A stretch of DNA of 64,000 bases from Teredinibacter turnerae T7901 (lineage in GTDB: Bacteria > Pseudomonadota > Gammaproteobacteria > Pseudomonadales > Cellvibrionaceae). This document shows, piece by piece, positions 27,977 through 36,737 of this stretch. Made by a program: the position numbers and the translations under genes. The notes beneath the pieces were generated by a model. That model worked only from the letters and a program-made list of their open reading frames with translations. It ran no database searches and was not told the DNA's origin. The stretch spans positions 1,658,764-1,722,763 of the forward strand of contig NC_012997.1 of assembly GCF_000023025.1 (NCBI RefSeq), written 5' to 3'. How positions within the stretch are numbered: the stretch's first letter is position 1; each line of letters starts with the position of its first letter.

Positions 27977-30136
27977 TCAAAGCTTACCGTAGTAGCCTTC
28001 TTTTAAGGCGTCGTACAGGTTGGCGGCAGTGTGCTGCTCGCCATCATACTCGATCATTTCGTTACCTTTTACGGCCAGCGTGGTACCGTCGTCCAGACTG
28101 AACTCGTAAGTGGTGTTGGCCAGATCTTCTTCTTTAACCAGCACTCCCTGAAATGCCTCTGGGTTGAAGCGGAACGTGGTGCAGCCTTTTAAACCCTGGT
28201 CATACGCATAGAGGTAAATATCCTTGAAGGCTTCATAACTGATATTTGTGGGTACGTTGATCGTCTTCGATATTGAAGAATCCACCCATTTTTGCGCTGC
28301 GGCCTGTACATCGACATGTTGGCTTGGGGCTACGCTGTCGGCGGAAACAAAGTACTCGGGGAGATCGCTTGGGCCTGCTTCAGCGTCAATCAAGTGGCGG
28401 TACGCCAGAAGTTCGTACGAGAATACATCCACCTTTTCTTTGGACTTTTTACCTTCGCGGATAATATTCCGTGAGTAGTGGTGCGCAAAACTGGGTTCGA
28501 TGCCGTTGCTCGCGTTGTTTGCAAGAGATAGTGAAATTGTCCCAGTAGGCGCTATCGATGAGTGGTGGGTGAATCGACAACCATGCTCCGCCAGATCGGC
28601 CAGCAGCTGAGGGTCCTCTTCCGCTAACTTGCTCATGTAGTTACTGTACCGACTGAATAACACGCTGCCTTTAACTTTATCACCCGCCTTCAACCCATCC
28701 GCCGCCATTGCCGGACGCATGCGAAGCATCGCCTCGGTAACGTCGTACTCGTCGGCAAGCGCCGGAGCCATACCCTTCTCTTTGGCAAGGCTTAACCCCT
28801 CCCGCCAGCCGGTAATCGCCAGCTCGCGGCTGACTTGCTCCGTGAACGCGATGGACGCAGAGCTGCCGTAAGGAATTCTGAGTAGCGCAAGCGTGGAGCC
28901 CAAACCAAGAAAGCCCATGCCGTGGCGTCGTTTACGTGTGATTTCGTCGCGCTGCTGTTCAAGCGCGAGGCCATTTATCTCGACCACGTTGTCGAGCATA
29001 CGGGTGAAAATAGCAACAACTTTACGGTATTTTTCCCAGTTAAAGCGGGCGTTTTCTGTGAAGGGTTCTTCGACGAACACAGTCAGGTTTACCGAGCCGA
29101 GTAAGCAACTCCCGTAGGGAGGGAGCGGCTGCTCACCACAGGGGTTTGTGGCTCGAATATTCTCACAAAACCAGTTGTTGTTTTGGTCGTTAACACGGTC
29201 GATCAGGATAAATCCGGGCTCGGCGAAATCGTAAGTGGAACTCATTATTTGGTTCCACAATCGCTTGGCCGGAATCGATTTATAAATACGACAGGCAGTT
29301 AGCCCTTCTTCATTGGTGATGTACTTGTCTTTAGCAGGCACACGGCGCCAAACGACCTGAGTGCTGTCATTCAAATCGACTGGTTTGTGTTCCATATCGC
29401 GCTGGGAGAGTGGGAAGGACAGCGCCCAGTCGGTGTCCTCTTTGACCGCACGAATAAAATCGTCAGTGATCAGGAGGCTAAGGTTGAACTGACGTAGCTT
29501 GCCATCTTCTCGTTTTGCACGGATAAAATCCTGAACGTCTGGATGGTGTACATCAAAAGTGGCCATTTGTGCCCCGCGCCGTCCACCAGCAGACGACACG
29601 GTAAAGCACATCTTGTCGAAAATATCCATGAAAGAAAGCGGACCCGAAGTATAAGCTCCAGCGCCAGATACATAAGCCCCTTTTGGGCGTAAAGTGGAAA
29701 ACTCATAGCCAATTCCACAGCCTGCTTTCAGGGTAAGCCCAGCTTCGAGGTTCTTTTCGAGAATGCCATGCATGGAGTCGTTGATGGTGCCAGAGACTGT
29801 GCAATTAATAGTCGAAGTGGCTGGTTTATACTCTTGCGCTCCAGCGTTGGAGATAATTCGGCCTGCAGGTATAGCACCATTGTCTAATGCCCAAATGAAC
29901 TCCTTCTCCCAATGAGCTCGTTTTGACTTTTCAACCGACGACAGAGCCTTTGCAACCCGCTTGCGTGTGGCGTGTATTGACTCGTCTACAGGCGTCCCGT
30001 GGCTGTCTTTAAGCCGATACTTCTTATCCCAGATGTCCTCTGAAGCCGCTTGAAGCGGCGGGATATCACTGGCGTGGTTGTTTTTTGAACTCGCGCCATT
30101 CTCATGGGAATGCCTATTGGTAGTGGTTTGATTCAT
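27977..30136 (-). CDS. nrdJa: Class II ribonucleotide reductase, catalytic subunit NrdJa
   Basis: Adenosylcobalamin-dependent reductase making deoxyribonucleotides with or without oxygen. The catalytic barrel shows INCTVSGTI (first redox cysteine, about residue 112), LKAGCGIGYEFSTLRPKG, GGRRGAQMATFDVHHPDVQDFI, and the NPCGEQPLPPYGSC loop with catalytic cysteine and glutamate. Later come RRHGMGFLGLGSTLALL and APTGTISL. The start ATG 30136 follows GGGGTATAGG; the TTG at 30148 is less likely. The length is 719 residues. No cobalamin riboswitch was recognised upstream; a candidate NrdR box is at 30143-30158. Confidence 0.95.
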   Translation of the reverse strand: MNQTTTNRHSHENGASSKNNHASDIPPLQAASEDIWDKKYRLKDSHGTPVDESIHATRKRVAKALSSVEKSKRAHWEKEFIWALDNGAIPAGRIISNAGAQEYKPATSTINCTVSGTINDSMHGILEKNLEAGLTLKAGCGIGYEFSTLRPKGAYVSGAGAYTSGPLSFMDIFDKMCFTVSSAGGRRGAQMATFDVHHPDVQDFIRAKREDGKLRQFNLSLLITDDFIRAVKEDTDWALSFPLSQRDMEHKPVDLNDSTQVVWRRVPAKDKYITNEEGLTACRIYKSIPAKRLWNQIMSSTYDFAEPGFILIDRVNDQNNNWFCENIRATNPCGEQPLPPYGSCLLGSVNLTVFVEEPFTENARFNWEKYRKVVAIFTRMLDNVVEINGLALEQQRDEITRKRRHGMGFLGLGSTLALLRIPYGSSASIAFTEQVSRELAITGWREGLSLAKEKGMAPALADEYDVTEAMLRMRPAMAADGLKAGDKVKGSVLFSRYSNYMSKLAEEDPQLLADLAEHGCRFTHHSSIAPTGTISLSLANNASNGIEPSFAHHYSRNIIREGKKSKEKVDVFSYELLAYRHLIDAEAGPSDLPEYFVSADSVAPSQHVDVQAAAQKWVDSSISKTINVPTNISYEAFKDIYLYAYDQGLKGCTTFRFNPEAFQGVLVKEEDLANTTYEFSLDDGTTLAVKGNEMIEYDGEQHTAANLYDALKEGYYGKL

Positions 30137-30819
30137 CCTATACCCCAATATATGGTGTTTTTTTCGATAGCGTATTGAAGCGCGTATTGTGCCCTCTAAG
30201 GTTGATATGAATCAATGGGTTTAGTGCTTGGGGCGCGGGGAATGTCTACCGCGTCGATTGGCGCATAGATCGTTGTTGTCAGTTAAAAAATATGTTTTAT
30301 GTGCCAGGTCGCATGCTTTCTCGACCGAAAAGTGCTGCGGGTAGCCATTGGGTAGGTGGTTGCAATTGTGAGCGCTCAGACTTGCACAATAAATTAAATG
30401 TGACTCCAAACTAATGAAAACTACGTAGTTTTATAAATATAAAAAATTCATTAATCGTAAAGCTATTAAAGCCACTATAAAACGAGAAAAATCTAAAAAA
30501 TAATGTGAAGGTAATCACGCCACAAGCGCTTGTTTGAATGAAAAATAAATGCCCCGCGTTACACTCATTTTTAGTTTTATCCAGCTTGCTGCATTCTTGA
30601 ATATTATGTGAATTTCGCACGTTGTTTATAGCGTCTTTATCAGCTAACATTTCGGCTTTCATGAGCAATTGCGATAATTATTGCCAGAAAGGGATATTAC
30701 TAAAACCGCTTCGATGGCATTTGTAATGTTTGTTGCGCCAATACGAAATTCAGGTGCCAGCTAGTAGCATCGAAGAATCATTGTGGTAATGATTCATCTT
30801 TAACAACAGGAGAAAGTTA
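30137..30819. other. Intergenic region between nrdJa and hcp
   Basis: These 683 bases separate divergent genes. A candidate NrdR box lies next to nrdJa. The middle (about 30410-30700) is AT-rich and has only a doubtful minus-strand frame (30411-30668). The right end carries the hcp leader with AGGAGAAAG before ATG. No cobalamin riboswitch and no convincing sigma-54 promoter were found by eye. Confidence 0.5.
30143..30158 (-). promoter_or_regulatory. Candidate NrdR box upstream of nrdJa
   Basis: On the minus strand the sequence ACACCATATATTGGGG resembles the NrdR consensus ACACWATATATWGTGT. A weaker CACAATA half-site is at 30185-30191, 34 bases away, where a pair of boxes would normally be about three helical turns apart. 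No nrdR gene is in the window. Confidence 0.45.
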
Positions 30820-31302
30820 ATGGCAATTTACATTGAGTGGGAAGGCATTGAAGGTAATGTAACTGCAGACGGTTACGCAAAGCATATGTCTGTAGACACA
30901 TTTAGCTTCGGTGTTGGTCGTTCAATTACCATGGAAGTTGGTAATTGCGCGAACCGTGAAGCTAACCGACCAGCTTTCAGCGAAATCACTCTAACCAAGC
31001 TGGCCGACAACTCATGCACTTCAATTTTCCAGGAAGCCACAAGTGTTTCTGAAGGCAAAAAAGTCGTAATCAAGTTTGTTCAAACCGGTTCTGACAAGGT
31101 CACTGAGTTTATGACCTACACACTGACTGAGTGTTTGGTTAGCGGTTACAGCGTTTCTGCGAACTCAGAAGGCGACCCTCTCGAAAGCATCACCGTTAGT
31201 TTCTGTGGTATCGAGGTTAACTATCTCGACTTTGACGCAACCAATAAGAGCGCAAGCCCACAGCGTGTTGGTTACGATCTTAAGGCTGCCAAGCCCCAGT
31301 AA
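30820..31302 (+). CDS. hcp: T6SS tube protein Hcp
   Basis: Forms the hexameric inner tube of the type VI secretion system and can carry effectors. The 160-residue protein has the Hcp pattern: [34 protein letters not shown], then EITLTKLADNSCTSIFQEATSVSEGKKVVIKFV, TYTLTECLVSGYSVSA and DPLESITVSFCGIEVNY. The ATG follows AGGAGAAAG. A terminator at 31336-31367 lies before vgrG, so much of hcp mRNA may be monocistronic, which fits the large amount of Hcp needed. No toxin extension is present. Confidence 0.96.
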   Translation: MAIYIEWEGIEGNVTADGYAKHMSVDTFSFGVGRSITMEVGNCANREANRPAFSEITLTKLADNSCTSIFQEATSVSEGKKVVIKFVQTGSDKVTEFMTYTLTECLVSGYSVSANSEGDPLESITVSFCGIEVNYLDFDATNKSASPQRVGYDLKAAKPQ

Positions 31303-31335
31303 GCTTTCATCGAAACTTGCCGTTTTGGAAATAAT

Positions 31336-31367
31336 CCCTGGGCAGTGCTTTTCTGTCCAGGGGTTTT
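31336..31367 (+). terminator. Terminator after hcp
   Basis: CCCTGG-CAG pairs with CTG-CCAGGG around a T-rich loop, followed by TTTT. It probably gives strong hcp expression relative to vgrG. Confidence 0.7.
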
Positions 31368-31437
31368 GCATTGGCAGTATTCTCTGCGCTCTCTTGGCGC
31401 GTAGCTACTTTGCTAGGGACTGTACAAATGTAGCGAC

Positions 31438-31468
31438 CGCTTGGTCTAAGCGTAGACGCGTGCGCGTC
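31438..31468 (+). promoter_or_regulatory. Two small hairpins in the hcp-vgrG gap
   Basis: CGCTT-GGTCT-AAGCG (31438-31452) is followed two bases later by GACGCG-TG-CGCGTC (31455-31468). They lie about 50 bases before the vgrG start and could be mRNA structure or operator sites. No function is assigned. Confidence 0.3.
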
Positions 31469-31515
31469 CTATCCTAGGCTTGGGAGCAAAGTCCACATGG
31501 AGTCTTTAACGCAAT

Positions 31516-33510
31516 ATGGGCCAGTTCAGTCAAGGCAACCGCTTAATTCAAATTAGTCAGTTTTCGCTGGCCGACGACACTCTTTTACTTACTGACTTTA
31601 GTGGCCAGGAGCTGGTATCCGGGCTGTTCGATTTTCATATCACTTGTATTTCCGAAGATCTCGAAATAAATCCGGATGATATTGTCGGGAAGGCATGTAC
31701 GGTTACCATTAACGACAAAAAAGGTCGCGATTTTAACGGCTTTATCACCTCATTTGTATACGGAGAAGTACTTGGTCAAGGTGCCAGCGCCACTTTTCGC
31801 GAATACAGAATGCAGCTTTCTCCGTGGTTGTGGTTTCTTTCTCAAACGAACGACCATCGGATTTTCCAGGAAAAGAACACCAAGGAAATTGTTACCGCAA
31901 TATTTGCGGATCTCGGGTTTTCCGACTACGAGTTCAAAGCAGAAGGCGGCAGTGCTCGCGAATATTGTATTCAGCACAATGAGAGTGATTTTCACTTTAT
32001 ATCCCGCTTGCTTGAAGAGGAGGGGATTACTTACTACTTTAAGCACGACTCGGCGAAGCATACTCTCGTTCTTGTAGATCAAAAAAATGCCTTTGATGCG
32101 GTGAAAGAATCGGATGCTGAATACTCGCGTGGTACGACCGGAGATACCCATATTCACCAGTGGCAACACTTGCATCAGTTCAGGAAGGGGCAGTGGACGC
32201 TGAACGACTACAACTTCAAAGAGCCCACCAAAGACCTGACGGCGAATACCATTTCGGCGAGTAAATTTGCTAAGAACAAAAATTTCGAGCACTACGAATA
32301 TCCGGGTGTATATGATTTTGCGAAAGGGGCCGATCTAGCAAAAATTCGGATGGACTCCGAAGAGGCAGGCAAAAACGCCGTTCAAGGCGCCAGCAATTGT
32401 GCCAGCTTTTATGCTGGCGGGAGATTCACGCTGGGTAAGCATGAGTCGGCAACGGAAAAAGGCGATTATGTTCTTACAAGCGTTATCGTTCAGGCCCATG
32501 ACCACAGCTATGGGCTGCATGGTAGTGCGAGTTCGTCATACCGAAATCAGTTCACTTGTATTCCTGCTGATATACATATTCGGCCAGCGCGAGTTCATAC
32601 TCGACCGGTAATGCGTGGCCCGCAGTCTGCAGTGGTTGTGGGGCCATCGGGGGAAGAAATATACCTCGACGAATATAACCGTGTGAAAGTCCAGTTTATT
32701 TGGGATCGGGAAGGTAAGAACGACGAAAATAGCTCTTGTTACTTGCGCGTAATGCAAGCTTGGGCCGGTAACCAGTGGGGTGCTTCGTTTGTTCCGCGTA
32801 TCGGGCACGAGGTTATCGTCGATTTTTTGGATGGCGATCCTGATCGGCCGATAATTACCGGCTCTGTTTACAACGGTAAAAACAAACCGCCATTTAACTC
32901 AAAAACCCAGAGCGGGTTCAGGACACGGTCGTCTAAAAACGGCACGGGTTCCAATTGTAATGAATTAAGGTTCGACGATAAAAAAGGCGCGGAGCAGATA
33001 TATATTCATGCGGAGATGAATCTCGACACTGAAGTGGAAAACGACGAGACTCACACAGTAGACCACAACCGCACGAAGAGCATCGGTGATAACGAAAAAT
33101 CGAGTATAGGAAAAGACCGCTCGAAGACTGTTGGCAAGAATGAATCTGAATCCATTGGTGAGAATAAGGATATTTCCGTAGGTAAAAATCACACTGAATC
33201 CATCGGCGAAGACAAAAAGCTGGAAGTCGGTGCGAACCACACCGAGACTATCGGCAAGAATATGACGATCAGTGTGGCGAAAGACCTTAAAGAGAGCGTA
33301 GATGGGGCCTATGTAGAGAAAGTGACCAAAGAGTATGGGCTCTCTGCAAAAGAAATAACGCTTAAGGCGGATAAAAAAATTACGCTACAAACAGGCTCTG
33401 CGAAAATTGTCATGTCTTCTAATGGCGATATCCAGATCTCCGGAAAAAACATTACCGTGAAAGGGTCTGGCAAAGTCGTTATCAAGGGAAGCAAAACGGA
33501 AATTAACTAA
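31516..33510 (+). CDS. vgrG: T6SS spike protein VgrG
   Basis: Trimeric spike at the tip of the Hcp tube. The 664-residue protein has the gp27-like part (about 15-375: LLLTDFSGQELVSGLFDFHI, FREYRMQLSPWLWFLSQTNDHRIFQ, FHFISRLLEEEGITYYF), the gp5 OB-fold (RVKVQFIWDREGKNDENSSCYLRVMQAWAGNQWG, then PRIGHEVIVDFLDGDPDRPIITGSVYNG), and a C-terminal beta-helix. The helix is built of ten octapeptide repeats of the kind xxSIGxNx (residues about 520-599). It ends ITVKGSGKVVIKGSKTEIN with no toxin domain. The ATG has GGAG upstream at a slightly long spacing. Confidence 0.96.
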   Translation: MGQFSQGNRLIQISQFSLADDTLLLTDFSGQELVSGLFDFHITCISEDLEINPDDIVGKACTVTINDKKGRDFNGFITSFVYGEVLGQGASATFREYRMQLSPWLWFLSQTNDHRIFQEKNTKEIVTAIFADLGFSDYEFKAEGGSAREYCIQHNESDFHFISRLLEEEGITYYFKHDSAKHTLVLVDQKNAFDAVKESDAEYSRGTTGDTHIHQWQHLHQFRKGQWTLNDYNFKEPTKDLTANTISASKFAKNKNFEHYEYPGVYDFAKGADLAKIRMDSEEAGKNAVQGASNCASFYAGGRFTLGKHESATEKGDYVLTSVIVQAHDHSYGLHGSASSSYRNQFTCIPADIHIRPARVHTRPVMRGPQSAVVVGPSGEEIYLDEYNRVKVQFIWDREGKNDENSSCYLRVMQAWAGNQWGASFVPRIGHEVIVDFLDGDPDRPIITGSVYNGKNKPPFNSKTQSGFRTRSSKNGTGSNCNELRFDDKKGAEQIYIHAEMNLDTEVENDETHTVDHNRTKSIGDNEKSSIGKDRSKTVGKNESESIGENKDISVGKNHTESIGEDKKLEVGANHTETIGKNMTISVAKDLKESVDGAYVEKVTKEYGLSAKEITLKADKKITLQTGSAKIVMSSNGDIQISGKNITVKGSGKVVIKGSKTEIN

Positions 33511-33521
33511 ACGGAACTGAT

Positions 33522-34082
33522 GTGACGAATTTTTTTTCGAAAGATACCGATGAAACTTCAAGCAATGAAGTATTTCAGAGCACAGTACAAAACCTGGGGC
33601 TCGGAGAAGTTGTTTTGGGTACTTATGTTGGCGCAGGCCGAGATGGCCATCCAGAGGTTGCTTTCGAAGTTGATGGTTTTGCATTCCAGCAAACATCAAA
33701 GTCCACAGTCGCCTTAGAACCAAAGGATATCGGGCGCCAAGTGGTACTTATGTTTTTGCAAGATTCGGATCGCCAGCCAGTGATAACTGGGATTGTTCAT
33801 AATAATCTTGATGCTGTGCTAGCGTTCGTTGGTCCTGACGAAGATACGCTAAGCCCGCGAAATTATCCGCTTTCGCCAGTGGGGGGGCAAGGTGAGCTTC
33901 AAGTTGATGGCGAGGCTGTAGAGAAAAGGCTGATAGAGGGGCAGGACGAAGTCGTTCTGAAATGTGGTGAAGCGAGTATAACGCTAACCAAGAGCGGCAA
34001 AATTGTTCTGCGTGGAAAATACATATTAAGCCGCTCCAGCGGGGTGCAAAGAATACTGGGCGCTTCCGTTCAAGTGAATTGA
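33522..34082 (+). CDS. DUF6484 domain protein of the T6SS tip islet
   Basis: A 186-residue protein with a middle region VVLGTYVGAGRDGHPEVAFE and DIGRQVVLMFLQDSDRQPVITGIVHNN, like the OB-fold of VgrG, and an end (EVVLKCGEASITLTKSGKIVLRGKYILSRSSGVQRILGASVQVN) resembling the beta-helix end of spikes. Proteins of this type (DUF6484) sit between vgrG and DUF2169 genes in many T6SS islets and may help load or assemble the tip; the role is not established. The start is GTG 33522, 11 bases after the vgrG stop; same transcript. Confidence 0.75.
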   Translation: MTNFFSKDTDETSSNEVFQSTVQNLGLGEVVLGTYVGAGRDGHPEVAFEVDGFAFQQTSKSTVALEPKDIGRQVVLMFLQDSDRQPVITGIVHNNLDAVLAFVGPDEDTLSPRNYPLSPVGGQGELQVDGEAVEKRLIEGQDEVVLKCGEASITLTKSGKIVLRGKYILSRSSGVQRILGASVQVN

Positions 34083-34091
34083 CGAGTCAAT

Positions 34092-35072
34092 ATGTTTGCC
34101 CTTCTGAACAGAACGCCGTTTTCTGTCTCCCATACTATTTACCCTAATGCTGAAGGTGTTGATACCCTCCAAATAGTCGTTCGTGCACGTTTTGAATTGG
34201 GGGGAGCTCTCACTCTTACGGAGCAGCAGCCCGAGCCGATCGATAAAGACGTGTATTGGGGGGAGCCAGATTCCAGTAGTATGCGCTTTTCGTCGGATTA
34301 TCTATTACCCAAGGTATGTACTGATATTCTCATAAATGGAAATGCCGTTGCGCCAGATGGCATAGAAACTCGGAGCATGAAGGCTCGGCTTCGAATAGGC
34401 GCAATTAGTCACGAGATATCAGTGGTTGGAGATCGCTTCTGGGAGGCAGGAGAGATCACATCAGCGGCCCCGTTTGTTACTATGCCTCTTTGCTATGAAA
34501 ATAGTTTTGGTGGACTTTGTTCTGGGGCACCCGAAGAGCGTTTTGCTAGCAATCCTGTAGGTAAGGGGTATTTTCGCGGAAAGCACCCTCCCGATGGCCT
34601 ACCTCTGCCAAATATTGAACGTGTCGGCAGTGAAATCACGGAGCCCAAGCACAAACCAGTACCTGCGGGTTGCGGTGCGATTGCACCGGGTTGGGAGCCT
34701 CGGGCTTCGTTGGCGGGCACTTTTGATGAGTGCTGGCAGCGCGAGCGAGCGCCCTTCTTACCTTTGGATTATGACCCCCGATTCGCCAATGTGGCGATAC
34801 CTGATCTTAGATATCCAGGGTTTATATCCGGAGGCGAGCCAATTGAACTATGCGGCCTCACCGCTAACGGAGTCATTGCTGCGCAAATCCCTTTCGTGAA
34901 GCTGTCGGCTGTTCTGGAACTGGCAAGAGGCCAAGAAATCTTGCCTTTTAATTGCGAAACTATCCATATAGAAGCGGATGAATACCGTTTTTCATTAGTG
35001 TGGAAGGCCGTTTATGTGGCACCGAGGTGTCAGGAATACATCCGGTCCGCGGAAGTAAAAATGGTTAAATAG
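34092..35072 (+). CDS. DUF2169 family T6SS adaptor protein
   Basis: DUF2169 proteins are known as chaperone/adaptors that help attach PAAR-linked cargo to VgrG. The 326-residue protein has the family N-terminus FALLNRTPFSVSHTIYPNAEGVDTLQIVVRARFEL, then YWGEPDSSSMRFSSDYLLPKVCTDILINGNAVAP, NSFGGL, FEPNPVGKG-like FASNPVGKGYFRG, and the ending typical of the family. It starts 9 bases after the previous stop and is followed 10 bases later by the PAAR-like gene, its expected partner. Cargo is not identified here. Confidence 0.88.
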   Translation: MFALLNRTPFSVSHTIYPNAEGVDTLQIVVRARFELGGALTLTEQQPEPIDKDVYWGEPDSSSMRFSSDYLLPKVCTDILINGNAVAPDGIETRSMKARLRIGAISHEISVVGDRFWEAGEITSAAPFVTMPLCYENSFGGLCSGAPEERFASNPVGKGYFRGKHPPDGLPLPNIERVGSEITEPKHKPVPAGCGAIAPGWEPRASLAGTFDECWQRERAPFLPLDYDPRFANVAIPDLRYPGFISGGEPIELCGLTANGVIAAQIPFVKLSAVLELARGQEILPFNCETIHIEADEYRFSLVWKAVYVAPRCQEYIRSAEVKMVK

Positions 35073-35082
35073 GAGATACCCT

Positions 35083-35463
35083 TTGGCTCAGACAACATTT
35101 GCAAATTCGCGCGGAATTGCTCACAAAGGTAGTGGGGGGCAGAGTATCGTGTTCCCTGATGTATGCAAAACTCCTGTCGGCCCATCGATCGTGCCTATTC
35201 CATATCCTAACATCGGCTTCGCTTCGGATACCGATAAAGGACCCAAGTCGGTTAAAACAGATAAAAAAATGCCGATGGTTAAGGGTGCTGTTTATAAAAA
35301 AAGTACTGGCGATGAAGCCGGGGTTCAGAAGGGCATCATCAGTGGTAAAACCAAAGGAGAATGTGAATTCATGATGTACTCCTTTGACGTAAAATTTGAG
35401 GGCAAGAATGTGTGTAGAATGGGCGACCCACTATTTCACAATAAGAAAAACATTATGGGGTAG
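35083..35463 (+). CDS. PAAR-like protein (DUF4150)
   Basis: A 126-residue PAAR-like tip protein that would sharpen the VgrG spike. It matches DUF4150: FANSRGIAHKGSGGQSIVFPDVCKTPVGPSIVPIPYPNIGFASDTDKGPKSVK, then KKSTGDEAGVQKGIISGKTKGECEFMMYSFDVKFEGKNVCRMGDPLFHNKKN. The start is TTG 35083 with AGGAGA well spaced. There is no C-terminal toxin, so any effector must be recruited from elsewhere. Confidence 0.9.
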   Translation: MAQTTFANSRGIAHKGSGGQSIVFPDVCKTPVGPSIVPIPYPNIGFASDTDKGPKSVKTDKKMPMVKGAVYKKSTGDEAGVQKGIISGKTKGECEFMMYSFDVKFEGKNVCRMGDPLFHNKKNIMG

Positions 35464-35492
35464 CGCCCAGCAAGCCCGCGGATCGACCGACA

Positions 35493-36722
35493 GTGAATCC
35501 TTTCAGAAAAGTACTAGAGCAGCATGTAGAAGATGCTGCTTTCCTCTGGGTGTTGCGTTCAGCCGCCGTAGACCAGCCCCACTATCTCACGAGCGATATT
35601 GAAGCTTTAGAACAAAGATTGAATGCGAACCTGGACGGCATAGTGGCGTCACTGCAACGCAGCTGGCCGCTCTGCTGTGAAGCGACGAGCTTCGAGGAGG
35701 GGGGCGAAGCTTTCGTGCTCGCCGTTACTGCGTTCCGAAGTTTAGAGTTTGAAAAAATTAAATTTGCCGTGGACTTCGGTGTATCCAACCCTAATACCTT
35801 TCGAGGTTTGGTGTCGGCGCTCGGCTGGTTGCCGGGATCGCTTTGTCATGAATGGGTGAAAAAGTTCTTTTCTAGTAAGGAGCTCGTTCATAAATATCTT
35901 GCGATAGCCGCATGTAGCGTGAGGCGGGAAAACCCGGGCGATTACTTGATTCGGATTTTAGAGCGTGATGATTGTTGCGCACACGATCTGCTTTATTGTA
36001 GAAGCCTGCGTTTAATCGGTGAACTGAAGTTATCGCAATGCGTTCCCTTTTTAGAAAAGGGTCTTGAGGCGGACAGTAAGAGTGTGCGATTTTGGTCAAT
36101 CTGGTCCAGCATACTAATTGGGAGACGCCATCTGGCGGTATTGCTAGAAGATTATGTTATGAGCGATAACCTCTTTCGGGCCCAGGCCCTCCAGCTAGCG
36201 TTCAGAACACTTCCCTTAGAGGTTGCAAAGACTTGGATATCACGTCTTTCCCAGGATGAGGCTAACTTGCGTTGGGTTATTCAGGCGACAGGAATTTTGG
36301 GTGATCCTCATGTAGTGCCTTGGTTGCTGGAAATGTCCAAAAATCCCAGGTATGCCAGAATTGCAGGTGAAGCCTTTGGTCATATAACGGGTATAGATCT
36401 GGAAAGTCACGATCTGTCTATTACAGTTCCGGATATTACCGAGTTTGAAGCTGATGCTGAGCCAGACGAGATCAATGCCGATGAAAATTTACCTTGGCCA
36501 AGTTACGAAAAACTTTCCGCAGTGTGGCAAAAGTATGGCCACAGTTTTTCTGTTGGGAAGCGGTTTTTTATGGGAAAGGCCCTGGAGAAATGCGATTTTC
36601 GTGACACGATTATTAGCGGCTATCAGCGCCATCGACAGGCTGCAGCGCTCGAGCTTGCGCTTGCCAATCCAGAGCAGTTGTTAGTGAACACCTCCGCGCG
36701 GATTCTGGCCCATATTGATTAG
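35493..36722 (+). CDS. TIGR02270 family protein (HEAT-like repeats), T6SS-associated
   Basis: A 409-residue protein of the TIGR02270 family, found near vgrG/DUF2169/PAAR genes in many T6SS loci; its role is unknown. It begins NPFRKVLEQHVEDAAFLWVLRSAAVDQPHYLTSDIEALEQRLNANLDG and shows helical repeats (LVSALGWLPGSLCHEWVKKFF, LRLIGELKLSQCVPFLEKGLEADS, TGILGDPHVVPWLLEMSKNPRYARIAGEAFGHITGIDL). The C-terminal part includes LPWPSYEKLSAVWQKYGHSF and RHRQAAALELALANP. The start is GTG 35493, 29 bases after the PAAR-like gene. It could be an adaptor, or an immunity-type protein in a partner role; neither is shown. Confidence 0.82.
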   Translation: MNPFRKVLEQHVEDAAFLWVLRSAAVDQPHYLTSDIEALEQRLNANLDGIVASLQRSWPLCCEATSFEEGGEAFVLAVTAFRSLEFEKIKFAVDFGVSNPNTFRGLVSALGWLPGSLCHEWVKKFFSSKELVHKYLAIAACSVRRENPGDYLIRILERDDCCAHDLLYCRSLRLIGELKLSQCVPFLEKGLEADSKSVRFWSIWSSILIGRRHLAVLLEDYVMSDNLFRAQALQLAFRTLPLEVAKTWISRLSQDEANLRWVIQATGILGDPHVVPWLLEMSKNPRYARIAGEAFGHITGIDLESHDLSITVPDITEFEADAEPDEINADENLPWPSYEKLSAVWQKYGHSFSVGKRFFMGKALEKCDFRDTIISGYQRHRQAAALELALANPEQLLVNTSARILAHID

Positions 36723-36737
36723 GGTGATTTTGTATGC

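Noticed and set aside
27977-30136. Frameshifted single nrdJ gene rather than two genes
   Set aside because: nrdJa ends with its own stop, and nrdJb has its own ribosome binding site and start 10 bases later, as in the known split NrdJa/NrdJb pairs.
30137-30420. Cobalamin riboswitch before nrdJa
   Set aside because: Expected because the enzyme uses adenosylcobalamin, but the conserved B12 box and core elements were not found on reading either strand.
30411-30668. Minus-strand frame of 85 codons before hcp
   Set aside because: AT-driven composition rich in Phe and Ile, no clear start site, no family.
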